From positions 62,001-126,000 of the forward strand of contig NZ_JAPSJL010000007.1 in assembly GCF_031178195.1 (NCBI RefSeq): a stretch of DNA of 64,000 nucleotides, in the 5' to 3' direction. The translations under genes were made by a program, and so were the position numbers. The notes beneath the pieces are model-generated. The model had not been told where the DNA came from. It saw nothing but the letters and a program-made list of their open reading frames with translations, and searched no databases. This DNA is from Zhihengliuella sp. GTDB taxonomy: Bacteria; Actinomycetota; Actinomycetes; Actinomycetales; Micrococcaceae. Positions 1 to 7,263 of the stretch are shown here, in pieces (position 1 is the stretch's first letter; each line of letters starts with the position of its first letter).

Positions 1-335
1 GGGTTCCGCCCGGTCGCGAACGCGTTGGGCGCCAGCGTGGGCGAGACGTAGAGCCGCGGCATCGGTTTCTGCGCGGTCAGGGAGAGCTCGCGGACGATCC
101 GGTAGTACGTGGGGTGCTCGGCCTCGGTCACCGGATAGGCCTGCATGGACCGCAGGGCGAGCTTGTCCGAGTTCCAGTAGCCGTAGGCCGTGGTGGCCAC
201 GCCGATCAGCGCGAACAGCCAGATGAACATGGAGTTGCGCGTCCCGGAGGCGATCAGCGCGCCGAGGGCGAGGAGCAGTGCGAACAAGGCTCCCAGGAGC
301 AGGGCCGTCTTCAGTCCGTTGTTGTGGTTGTGCAC
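1..335 (-). CDS. htpX: HtpX-like M48 membrane metalloprotease, N-terminal part (runs off the left edge)
   Basis: The reverse strand gives about 111 codons from a GTG at 335. The N-terminus begins (M)HNHNNGLKTALLLG, typical of HtpX. Two hydrophobic segments follow (about residues 8-25 and 33-52), then a cytosolic stretch with YYRIVREL and the motif P-R-L-Y-V-S near residue 96. HtpX proteases degrade misfolded membrane proteins. The zinc-binding HExxH and the remaining transmembrane part lie beyond the window, so catalysis cannot be checked. A GTG start without a strong ribosome binding site was chosen because the family N-terminus begins exactly there. Confidence 0.85.
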   Translation of the reverse strand, partial: MHNHNNGLKTALLLGALFALLLALGALIASGTRNSMFIWLFALIGVATTAYGYWNSDKLALRSMQAYPVTEAEHPTYYRIVRELSLTAQKPMPRLYVSPTLAPNAFATGRN

Positions 336-398
336 GATCCCAGAGTACTGATCGCGCGGAGGAAGCCGCTACGGCACGGTGCCCACTAGGGCACGCGG

Positions 399-432
399 CT
401 CGCTACGGCACGGGGCTCGCTACGGCACGGGG
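399..432. repeat. Tandem 17-bp direct repeat at the 3' end of the MFS gene
   Basis: A 17-bp unit (ctcgctacggcacgggg) occurs twice, at 399-415 and 416-432. A third, partial copy lies at about 367-380, separated by a small inverted repeat (TGCCC-acta-GGGCA). The stop codon of the MFS gene lies in the second full copy. This looks like slippage duplication and its function is unknown. Confidence 0.7.
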
Positions 433-1736
433 CGGCGGGCGTCGTAGCGCAGGAAGCCCGGCTGCCAGCGCATCAGCCCGGTGGCCACCGCCACGCACAG
501 CAGCCCGCCGACCATGAGCGTCCACGGCTCGCCGACGAGGCTCGCCGCGCCGCCGGCGACCAGGTCCCCGACGCGGGGGCCGCCTGCGACGACGACGATG
601 AAGACACCCTGCAGCCGGCCCCGCAGCCGGTCCGGCGTGGCCGACTGCAGGATGGTGTTGCGGAAGACGCCGGAGACCGAGTCCGCGACGCCGGCGAGGA
701 GCAGGAAGCCGGCGGCCGGCCACAGCCACGCGGTGGAGGAGCCGTCGTCGGGCACGTCCGTGCCGGCGGCGAGGTACACGATGACGCCGAAGCCGCAGAT
801 GCAGAGGCCCCAGGCGACGACCGACCAGTACACGGCCGCCCCGTGCCAGTGGATCCGGCCGAGCGGACCGGAGAAGAGGCCGGTGAGGAAGGCGCCCAGG
901 GCCGTGGCCGCCAGCAGGACGCCGACCGTGGTCTCCCCGCCGCCGATGAGCACGGCGCCGATCGCCGGCAGCAGAGCCCGCGGGGCGGCCATGATCATGG
1001 CGGCCAGGTCGATCACGAAGGTCATGCGCACGTTCCGCCGCGTGGCCAGGAACCCGAACCCCTCGACCACCGAGCCCAGCCCCACGCGCCGCCGCCGCGG
1101 TGAGGGCGCGGCCGCCCCGCCGTCGTCGTCCGCTTGTTCCGGTGGGAGCGGCGGCAGACGCCAGATCGCCCAGAGGGCGGCGAGGTAGGTGACGACGTCG
1201 ATCGAGTAGGTCCAGGCGTAGCCGACCTGGGCGACGAGAACCCCTCCCAGCAGCGGTCCGACCATCATGGCGATACTGAAGGTGACCATATTCAGGGCGT
1301 TCGCCGCCGGCAGGAGCTTCACCCCGACCAGCGCCGGGATGATGGCCCCGCGGGTGGGCTGGTTGATGCCGACGGCGCCCGAGTGGACGGCGATGAGACC
1401 GTAGAGGACCCAAACGCTCTCCAGGCCGGCCCACGCCTGCGCGGCGATGGCCGCCGTGGCCAGCCACAGCACCGCGGCCGAGGCGAGGGCGACCCGGCGG
1501 CGGTCGAACGCGTCCGCGACGGCCCCGCCGTACAGGCCCGCCACGATGAGCGGGACGACGGCGAAGAGACCGAGGAGCCCGACGTAGAGGCTCGACTGGG
1601 TGATCTTGTAGACCTCCAGGCTCACCGCGACGAGCGTGAGCTGGCTGCCCACCGCGGACAGCGTGTTGCCCAGCCAGAGGCGCCGGAAGTCGGCACTGAC
1701 CCGCAACGGGGTGAGGTCGGCGAGGAGTCGGGGCAC
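420..1736 (-). CDS. MFS transporter, EntS/enterobactin-exporter-like
   Basis: A 438-residue polytopic membrane protein with about 12 hydrophobic segments. The N-terminus (FRRLWLGNTLSAVGSQLT) and the loop AVADAFDRRRV between helices 2 and 3 match the drug/siderophore exporter branch of the major facilitator superfamily (MFS_3/EntS type). It probably exports a small molecule with proton antiport; the substrate cannot be read from sequence. The GTG start at 1736 sits 7 nt after a TAGGCT -10 box, suggesting a leaderless transcript. Its 3' end lies in a short tandem repeat. It faces the same way as htpX, 84 nt upstream of it. Confidence 0.8.
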   Translation of the reverse strand: MPRLLADLTPLRVSADFRRLWLGNTLSAVGSQLTLVAVSLEVYKITQSSLYVGLLGLFAVVPLIVAGLYGGAVADAFDRRRVALASAAVLWLATAAIAAQAWAGLESVWVLYGLIAVHSGAVGINQPTRGAIIPALVGVKLLPAANALNMVTFSIAMMVGPLLGGVLVAQVGYAWTYSIDVVTYLAALWAIWRLPPLPPEQADDDGGAAAPSPRRRRVGLGSVVEGFGFLATRRNVRMTFVIDLAAMIMAAPRALLPAIGAVLIGGGETTVGVLLAATALGAFLTGLFSGPLGRIHWHGAAVYWSVVAWGLCICGFGVIVYLAAGTDVPDDGSSTAWLWPAAGFLLLAGVADSVSGVFRNTILQSATPDRLRGRLQGVFIVVVAGGPRVGDLVAGGAASLVGEPWTLMVGGLLCVAVATGLMRWQPGFLRYDARRPVP

Positions 1737-1743
1737 GATCGCG

Positions 1744-1749
1744 AGCCTA
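1744..1749 (-). promoter_or_regulatory. -10 box of a leaderless promoter for the MFS gene
   Basis: On the minus strand TAGGCT ends 7 nt before the GTG start at 1736, placing the transcription start at or next to the start codon. There is no room for a Shine-Dalgarno sequence. No clear -35 is visible. Confidence 0.45.
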
Positions 1750-1802
1750 GCCGGTCCCTGCCCGCAGGGCGGCAGCGCCCCTCAGGCGCGGCGCGGGCCG
1801 GG

Positions 1803-2789
1803 CTACGCCTCGGAGTGCGCGGCCTCCCGGGCGATCATCCGCCGCTCCAGGTACACACCGACGCCGACGACGGCCGCCCCGGCCAGGACGAGGCCGATCA
1901 CGGGCCAGAGAGTGGCGGGGTCCGCCGGGACGATGCTCCGGTCCTCCGCCTGCCAGGGCCAGAGGGCGCGCAGGCCGCCGGCCATGAGGCCGGTGATGAC
2001 CACCATGGTCGCGTGGTGGCGGACCGCCAGCAACCGGCGCAGGGCGAGCACGATCAGGACGCCGCCGACGAGGGCGCCGGCCAGGAAGACGCCGAGGTAG
2101 CCCAGATCGCGGTCATTCACGGCCGCGAGAGTCGGCTCGTAGACCCCGAGCGCGAGGAGCAGGAAGGACCCGGAGAGCCCCGGCAGGGCGAGCGCGCCGA
2201 CGGCCAGTGCGGCGCAGAGCATGAGCGTGACGGGCGTGATGGTGACGGTCTGCGAGGGCAGGCTGACGGCGACGGCGGCGACGGCCGTCGCGGCGAGCAT
2301 GTAGACCCAGTCCCGGCGGCGCCACCGGCCGGCCAGACGGATGGGAACGAGCAGCGAGACCAGGACCATGCCGAAGAACGCGGCCCGCATGAGGACGGGG
2401 TGGTTCGCCGCGAGGTCCTCCATGAAGTGGGCCATCACGAGGATGCCGACCCCCATGCCGGCGAACAGCGGCAGGAGCAGGAGCCAGTCGACCCCGCGCA
2501 GCCGGTCCAGCGCGGCGGCGCGGCGCTCGGGGCCGCGGAAGATCCCAGCGACGAGCCCGCAGACGCCGACGATGAGCGCCGACGCGCTGGCGATGAGCCG
2601 CTCGTAGACCATGACGACCAGGGCGACGGTGCCGCCGCTGACCCCGGGCATCGTCTCGACGGTGCCGATCAGGGCGCCGCGCAGGCCGTTGGCGAGGATC
2701 TCGCGTCCGGTGCGGCGCCGGCCGGCGGTTCCGGCTGCGGGCCGCTGCCCCGCCGCGGTTTCCTCCACGGGTCCCTGTGCGTGGCTCAT
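1803..2789 (-). CDS. DUF368 membrane protein, probable undecaprenyl-phosphate translocase (PopT type)
   Basis: A 328-residue polytopic membrane protein starting MSHAQGPVEE. The family signature begins near residue 33 (NGLRGALIGTVETMPGVSGGTVAL), with the P-G-V-S-G-G-T-V loop diagnostic of DUF368. A second related glycine-rich loop, ALPGLSGSFLLLALG, lies in the C-terminal half, in keeping with an internally duplicated fold. DUF368 proteins of other bacteria have been shown to return undecaprenyl phosphate across the membrane for cell-wall lipid recycling. The role here is inferred from family. The start overlaps the stop of the upstream reductase gene by ATGA, implying translational coupling. 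A longer reading to 2948 would run inside the reductase gene and was rejected. Confidence 0.85.
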   Translation of the reverse strand: MSHAQGPVEETAAGQRPAAGTAGRRRTGREILANGLRGALIGTVETMPGVSGGTVALVVMVYERLIASASALIVGVCGLVAGIFRGPERRAAALDRLRGVDWLLLLPLFAGMGVGILVMAHFMEDLAANHPVLMRAAFFGMVLVSLLVPIRLAGRWRRRDWVYMLAATAVAAVAVSLPSQTVTITPVTLMLCAALAVGALALPGLSGSFLLLALGVYEPTLAAVNDRDLGYLGVFLAGALVGGVLIVLALRRLLAVRHHATMVVITGLMAGGLRALWPWQAEDRSIVPADPATLWPVIGLVLAGAAVVGVGVYLERRMIAREAAHSEA

Positions 2790-4222
2790 GCGCGCTGGAC
2801 CGCACCCTCGTTGGAGATGCGGACCATGTCCTCCCGCGGGACCACCTTGATGCGCTCCCGGGTGATCTCCCCGGCGTCGGTCCGCACGGTCCCGGCGGCC
2901 GCACCGAGGGCGCGCTCGTGCTCGTCGAGCGCCAGCCAGCCCTCCCACGTGGTGTACTCGATGCCGCGCTCGCGCAGCAGCTCCAGGATTGCGTCCTCCC
3001 CGGGACGGCTCGCGGCCGGGAGGTCGTTGCGGTCCTCGAGGAGGTTGCCGATGGTCTCCAGCGCGTCGCCCTTGGTGTGGCCGATCAGGCCGACCGGGCC
3101 GCGCTTGATCCAGCCGGTCGTGTAGACACCCGGGACCGGGGATCCCTCGGCGTCGAGGACGCGGCCGCCGTCGTTCGGGACCACGCCGCGGCGGGCGTCG
3201 AAGCCCAGCTCGGGCAGCTCGGACCCGAAGTAGCCGATGGCTCGGTAGACGGCCTGCAGCGGGTACTCGACGATCTCGCCGGTGCCGCGCACGTTGGCGG
3301 TGCCGTCGAGCTCCTGGCGCTCGAAGCGCATGCCGGTCACGCGGCCGTCCTCACCGGTGATCTCGACCGGCGCGTGCAGGAAGTGCAGGTGCAGGCGGCG
3401 GCTGGCGGGCTCCCGGCCGGCCTCCTCGCGCTCCTCCTGCTCGACCAGCCAGTTGGTCAGGGTGTTGACCATGGTCTTGACCTGGTTGTTGGTCTTGATC
3501 GCCTGGTCGGAGGCGGCGTCGAACTCGAAGTCCTCCGGGTAGAGGACGATGTCCACGTCGCGGCTGTGGGAGAGCTCGCGCAGCTCCAGCGGGGTGAACT
3601 TCACCTGGGCGGGGCCGCGGCGGCCGAACACGTGCACGTCGGTCACGGGCGACTCCTTGAGCCCCCGGTAGACGTTGTCCGGGATCTCGGTGCTGAGCAG
3701 GTCGTCGGCGTGCTTGGAGAGGACGCGCGCCACGTCGAGGGCGACGTTGCCGTTGCCGATGACCGCGACCTCCCGGGCATCGAGCGGCCACTCGCGCGGC
3801 ACATCGGGGTGCCCGTCGTACCAGGACACGAAGTCGGCGGCGCCGAAGGAACCCTCGAGCTCGACGCCCGGGACGTCCAGCGGGGCGTCCTTGATCGCTC
3901 CGGTCGCGAAGATCACGGCGTCGTACATGTCGCGGATGTCGGAGAGCAGCAGGTCCCGGCCGTAGGTCACGTTGCCGAGGAAGCGGATGTCGCCGCGGTC
4001 CAGCACGCGGTGCAGGGCGGTCACGATGCCCTTGATCCGCGGGTGGTCCGGAGCCACCCCGTAGCGGATCAGGCCGTACGGCGCCGGGTAGGCGTCGAAC
4101 AGGTCGATCGAGACCTCGAAGTCGCGCTCGGCCTTGGTCAGGATGTCGGCCGCGTAGACGCCGGCGGGACCGGCACCGATGATCGCGACGCGCAACGGAC
4201 GTCCGTCGGCGGGGTGTGACAC
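2786..4222 (-). CDS. fprA: Ferredoxin/adrenodoxin-type NADP+ reductase (FprA-like)
   Basis: A 478-residue flavoprotein. The FAD-binding G-A-G-P-A-G is at residues 16-21, followed by A-Y-P-A-P-Y-G-L-I-R-Y-G-V-A-P-D-H near 44-60, characteristic of the adrenodoxin reductase family. The NADP-binding GNGNVALDVAR is at 156-166. It moves electrons between NADPH and ferredoxin in the cytoplasm. The GTG start at 4222 was chosen because GGAAGGA lies 7 nt upstream and the FAD fold starts directly after it; a longer reading to 4345 adds a non-conserved arginine-rich leader. It heads a two-gene unit with the DUF368 gene. Confidence 0.92.
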   Translation of the reverse strand: MSHPADGRPLRVAIIGAGPAGVYAADILTKAERDFEVSIDLFDAYPAPYGLIRYGVAPDHPRIKGIVTALHRVLDRGDIRFLGNVTYGRDLLLSDIRDMYDAVIFATGAIKDAPLDVPGVELEGSFGAADFVSWYDGHPDVPREWPLDAREVAVIGNGNVALDVARVLSKHADDLLSTEIPDNVYRGLKESPVTDVHVFGRRGPAQVKFTPLELRELSHSRDVDIVLYPEDFEFDAASDQAIKTNNQVKTMVNTLTNWLVEQEEREEAGREPASRRLHLHFLHAPVEITGEDGRVTGMRFERQELDGTANVRGTGEIVEYPLQAVYRAIGYFGSELPELGFDARRGVVPNDGGRVLDAEGSPVPGVYTTGWIKRGPVGLIGHTKGDALETIGNLLEDRNDLPAASRPGEDAILELLRERGIEYTTWEGWLALDEHERALGAAAGTVRTDAGEITRERIKVVPREDMVRISNEGAVQRA

Positions 4223-4295
4223 GTGTTGTCCTTCCGGAGGGGAATCGCGCGCTGCGGGATGGTGAGCGCGCGGCACGAATAGCGCACGGCTCCCT

Positions 4296-4323
4296 AGTGT
4301 AATTGCCCGCACGACGGCGTCCA
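4296..4323 (-). promoter_or_regulatory. Possible sigma-70-type promoter of the fprA unit
   Basis: On the minus strand TGGACG (4323-4318) and TACACT (4301-4296) are separated by 16 nt, giving a leader of about 65 nt before the GTG at 4222. Both hexamers are imperfect. Confidence 0.3.
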
Positions 4324-4403
4324 TCGCCCGTGTGCCCGACCTCACCAGGACCGGGCCTCCGATCGACGTCCCGGGCGACGCTCCTCGGTGTGCGCCGGGA
4401 CAC

Positions 4404-4454
4404 GACGACGGCGCAGGCCCGCCCCTGAGCCGGGGAGGCGCCTGCGCCGTCGTC
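4404..4454 (-). terminator. Stem-loop terminator after the Esx gene pair
   Basis: A 14-bp perfect inverted repeat (gacgacggcgcagg at 4404-4417 and its complement at 4441-4454), with further pairing inside, lies 17 nt beyond the stop of the second Esx gene. It probably ends the leftward type VII transcript. There is no strong U-tract, as is common in high-GC actinobacteria. Confidence 0.7.
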
Positions 4455-4471
4455 TGCGGCGGCCGGCCGGT

Positions 4472-4780
4472 CTAGATGCCGTCGATGATGTTCCCGACGC
4501 GGCGGCCGGTGCTGGTGGCCGTCACCTGGTTGTCGGCGAGGAGGCGCCGGGCCCGCTGGACGAGCGCCAGAGTGTCGCCGGCGGCCGTGACCCAGGCCCG
4601 CTCCTTGGTGTCGTAGCCCTCGCGGTTGTTCGCGTCCTCCCAGTTGTCGGCGACGAACTTCTGCTGCTGCTCGCGGTCGCCGATGATGGTCTCGATCCGT
4701 CCGGCGATGCGCAGGACGGTCGCCTCCATCTGGCCGGCGGAGGCGGTGTCGAACTGGATGACGTCGTTCTCGGTGGGCAT
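4472..4780 (-). CDS. Divergent WXG100/EsxB-like protein
   Basis: A 102-residue soluble, helical protein with no signal peptide. Two amphipathic helical halves flank a turn at W47-E48-D49, where WXG100 proteins carry W-x-G; the tryptophan is kept but the glycine is replaced by Asp. The C-terminus (RRVGNIIDGI) shows no Y-x-x-x-D/E export signal. WXG100 proteins form helical hairpin dimers exported by EccC. It lies 50 nt downstream of a second Esx-like gene with an AGGAG ribosome binding site and is divergent from eccD/eccC, so it is probably a type VII substrate or half of a heterodimer. Confidence 0.75.
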   Translation of the reverse strand: MPTENDVIQFDTASAGQMEATVLRIAGRIETIIGDREQQQKFVADNWEDANNREGYDTKERAWVTAAGDTLALVQRARRLLADNQVTATSTGRRVGNIIDGI

Positions 4781-4830
4781 GGTGTGTTCTCCTTCGAAGT
4801 CTGTTGCGGTCGGGATCGGCGAGCCTCGGC

Positions 4831-5184
4831 TCAGCGACCGCCGAGGTTGAAGCCGGTGCTGCCGGAGGCCGCGGCGGCGACGCTGGCGGCGTCGCGGCCG
4901 TCGTTCTCCATCTCGTCATCCATGTCGAGGTAGGCCTTGGCGGTCTCCGCCTGTCCGGACGAGATCGAGGCGAGCGCGGCGATGAGCTCGCCCTCGACCC
5001 GGGTGGCCTCGTTGATGAACTCCGTGAACTTCACGGCGGCGTTGCCCTTGAACGTGTGCTTGAGCTCCTCGACCCCGTCGACCATCTCCTCGACCAGGCG
5101 GATCAGCTCGACACCCGAGCCCTCCGACTGCTGCGAGGCGTCGGCCATGGCCGGGACGCTCATCTTGCCCTTGAATCCACTCAT
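4831..5184 (-). CDS. Divergent EsxA-like WXG100-superfamily protein with Y-x-x-x-D export motif
   Basis: A 117-residue helical protein starting MSGFKGKMSV, with ribosome binding site AAGGAGAA upstream. The turn position has F45-K46-G47 in place of W-x-G. Near the C-terminus Y85-L-D-M-D89 fits the Y-x-x-x-D/E type VII secretion signal, followed by a glycine/alanine/serine-rich tail. Together with the downstream Esx gene it probably forms a heterodimer of which this partner carries the export signal. The earlier ATG at 5274 would add a proline/arginine-rich stretch inside the promoter region and was rejected. Confidence 0.75.
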   Translation of the reverse strand: MSGFKGKMSVPAMADASQQSEGSGVELIRLVEEMVDGVEELKHTFKGNAAVKFTEFINEATRVEGELIAALASISSGQAETAKAYLDMDDEMENDGRDAASVAAAASGSTGFNLGGR

Positions 5185-5273
5185 GGGCGTTCTCCTTCTC
5201 CTTGGCGCAACGGGCTCCGGGAGCGCCGCTGCGGAAATCCTGTCCGGTCTCGCCCACCGAGGGGCACGCTTCA

Positions 5274-5302
5274 ATCCAACGGTCTGGAGGGCACCCGGTC
5301 AA
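5274..5302 (-). promoter_or_regulatory. Predicted promoter of the esx pair
   Basis: On the minus strand TTGACC (5302-5297) is followed after exactly 17 nt by TTGGAT (5279-5274). The -35 matches consensus at 5 of 6 positions, the -10 poorly. The leader would be about 80 nt. Confidence 0.4.
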
Positions 5303-5312
5303 GGTCGGGCGA

Positions 5313-5328
5313 TGGGGAGAACTCCCCA
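5313..5328. repeat. Inverted repeat in the divergent type VII promoter region
   Basis: TGGGGAG-AA-CTCCCCA is a perfect 7-bp inverted repeat with a 2-nt centre, 10 nt upstream of the predicted -35 of the esx genes. Its place in the divergent region suggests an operator for both transcripts. No regulator gene is adjacent. Confidence 0.5.
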
Positions 5329-5444
5329 CCCGCCCCGGAATCCCGCCCGCACGAGGGCCGGAGCTGTCATGATGGGACCGGACCAGAGCGGGGGCCGCGC
5401 CCTCCGCGACACGAGCGACGCGCACCGCGCCGGGAGGAGGAGGG

Positions 5445-5765
5445 ATGTCCACAGAGTTCGACGCGCAGTTGATCGAGGCGGTCTCCGTGCGCCGGGACCG
5501 GCTGATGGACGCGCTGCTGTTCGGCGCGAACCCGACGGAGCGCCGCTGGCGGAGCACGTTGCGGCTGTTCCTGTACAGCGTGGTGATCGCGGCCCTGATC
5601 GCCGCGATCTGCGTGGGCATCTCGTTCGTAACCCACATCCTGGAGCAGCAGGCCGCGGAGAAGGCGCAACGCGAGAGCTCCGCGGTCGTCCACTGGACTC
5701 CCCTCCCCCAGACCCCGTCCGCGGCCGCTGCGGCCGCTGCACCCCCGAGCGGCACCGGAGCATGA
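5445..5765 (+). CDS. Small single-pass membrane protein of the type VII locus, function unknown
   Basis: A 106-residue protein with a good GGAGGAGGAGGG ribosome binding site. Residues 1-35 are charged and cytosolic (…RRDRLMDALLFGANPTERRWR), residues about 39-65 form one transmembrane helix, and the remainder is a short alanine/proline-rich tail. It is the first gene of the rightward operon and overlaps eccD by ATGA. The topology (short cytosolic helix, one membrane span, outer tail) recalls the N-terminal part of EccB but without its large outer domain. That comparison is inference only, since I recognise no family motif. Confidence 0.75.
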   Translation: MSTEFDAQLIEAVSVRRDRLMDALLFGANPTERRWRSTLRLFLYSVVIAALIAAICVGISFVTHILEQQAAEKAQRESSAVVHWTPLPQTPSAAAAAAAPPSGTGA

Positions 5766-7246
5766 TGCACGAATCCCCCAGCACCCTCCAGCAGTCCCCC
5801 GGGCGGGCCGCGGCCCGCCCGCGCGGCGAGGCGGCCGCGGCGGCCGGCGGACGCTCCAACACGACGACGTCGGTGCAGCCGTACACACGCGTCACCCTGG
5901 TCGGCGAGCGCCGGCGGTTGGACCTGGTCCTGCCGTCCACGGCGGAGATCGGCACGCTCATGCCGCAGATCCTGCGCCTGCTCGGCGACGCCCCCGGCGA
6001 GCGCGTGGCCGCGAAGATCCTGCTCACCGACACGGGCGCCCCGCTGCCGGCCCACACCACGCTGGCCGAGGCGGGCGTGGTTGACGGTGCGGTCCTGAGC
6101 CTGCACAACAACTACGACGCCCCGCCGCCGGCCGTGGTCTACGACGTGACCGACGCGGTGGTGGACGAGTCGGAGCAGATCCCGTCGCTGTGGACGCGCA
6201 CCCACCTGCTGGTCGCCTCCGGGGTCGCCGCCGGGGCGGCGATGCTGCTCGGGCTGTGGGCTCTGACCACCACGTACGCGGCCGACCGCGCGTGGTGGAT
6301 CCTGCTGGGCGCCGGTGCCGCGCTGCTGGCGACCGGCGCGGCCCTGGCCCGGAGGCACCGGCCGGTCTCGGCGGTCCTGCAGGTCCTCGGCGGCGTCGTC
6401 GCGTCCCTCGGCCTGTGGCAGGCCGACTGGCTGCCCGCGGGGGCCGATGCCCTGGCCGTCGCCCTGGTCGGCACGCTCCTGATCGCCGGCCTCGCCCCGC
6501 TGGCGGCCCGCCCGCCGGCGGTCTACGCCACCGCCGGAGTCGCGGGAGGCCTGACCGCGCTGTGGGCCGGGGCGGCGGGGGTGTCCGTGTGGGCGCTCGG
6601 CCCCGCCGGTGCCGACGGCGGTGCCGCAGGGGCCCACCCCCTGGTGGGTGCGGCGGCGATCGCCGGCGTCGGCTCGGTGGCGGCCCTCGGGCTACTCCCG
6701 ACGCTGGCACTGAACGCCTCCGGCCTGGCGCGCCTCGACGATCTGCGCGCCCAGGGGGCCGAGATCGCCCGCGGCAGCGCGGTCGACGCCATCCGGGCGG
6801 CGCACGGGGCCCTGCGCTGGTCCGCCGTGGTGGTGGCCGTCTCCGTGGGTGCGGCCCTGGTGCTGCTCGGCTCGGGCGACGACGACGCCGGCCTCGTCTG
6901 GACCGTGCTGCTGACGCTGGTCCTGGCCGCGGCGACCGCCCTGCGCGCCCGTTCCTTCCCGCTCGCCCTCCAGCGGTACGCCCTGTATGCGGCGGCCGCG
7001 GCGGGCGTGTTCGCCGCCGCCGCGGAGCTCGTCGCCGCCTTCCCGGAGCGGACCTGGCTGGTCGCCGTCGTCGTGATGGTGCTGGGCCTGTTCGCCGGCC
7101 TGGGCCTGGTGACCCGGCTGGCCGACCACACGCAGGCCAGGATCCGCCAGCTCGCCGCCCGGCTGGAGACCCTCGCGGCCCTCGCCTCCGTCCCCCTGGC
7201 CGTGGGGTACTTCGGCGTCTTCCACCTGCTGCTGAACTCCTTCTAA
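5762..7246 (+). CDS. eccD: Type VII secretion integral membrane protein EccD
   Basis: A 494-residue protein. A ubiquitin-like (YukD) domain occupies about residues 38-125 (YTRVTLVGERRRLDLVLPST…), followed by about 11 transmembrane helices from residue 145 to the end. EccD forms the membrane channel scaffold of the ESX/type VII secretion complex. The start ATGATG overlaps the stop of the preceding small gene, so the first or second ATG could be used. Both membership and order (EccD, MinD-like ATPase, EccC) point to a type VII system. A longer reading to 4937 crosses the divergent promoter region and was rejected. Confidence 0.88.
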   Translation: MMHESPSTLQQSPGRAAARPRGEAAAAAGGRSNTTTSVQPYTRVTLVGERRRLDLVLPSTAEIGTLMPQILRLLGDAPGERVAAKILLTDTGAPLPAHTTLAEAGVVDGAVLSLHNNYDAPPPAVVYDVTDAVVDESEQIPSLWTRTHLLVASGVAAGAAMLLGLWALTTTYAADRAWWILLGAGAALLATGAALARRHRPVSAVLQVLGGVVASLGLWQADWLPAGADALAVALVGTLLIAGLAPLAARPPAVYATAGVAGGLTALWAGAAGVSVWALGPAGADGGAAGAHPLVGAAAIAGVGSVAALGLLPTLALNASGLARLDDLRAQGAEIARGSAVDAIRAAHGALRWSAVVVAVSVGAALVLLGSGDDDAGLVWTVLLTLVLAAATALRARSFPLALQRYALYAAAAAGVFAAAAELVAAFPERTWLVAVVVMVLGLFAGLGLVTRLADHTQARIRQLAARLETLAALASVPLAVGYFGVFHLLLNSF

Positions 7247-7263
7247 CGCCTCGAGAGTCTCTG

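Noticed and set aside
1134-4219. Long plus-strand frames across the MFS, DUF368 and fprA genes
   Set aside because: The products are compositionally biased and lack motifs, whereas the minus-strand readings carry clear family signatures.
4937-5761. N-terminal extension of EccD back to 4937
   Set aside because: It would cross the opposite esx gene, the divergent promoter region and the small membrane protein gene. The ATGA overlap at 5762 and the ubiquitin-like domain position favour the short form.
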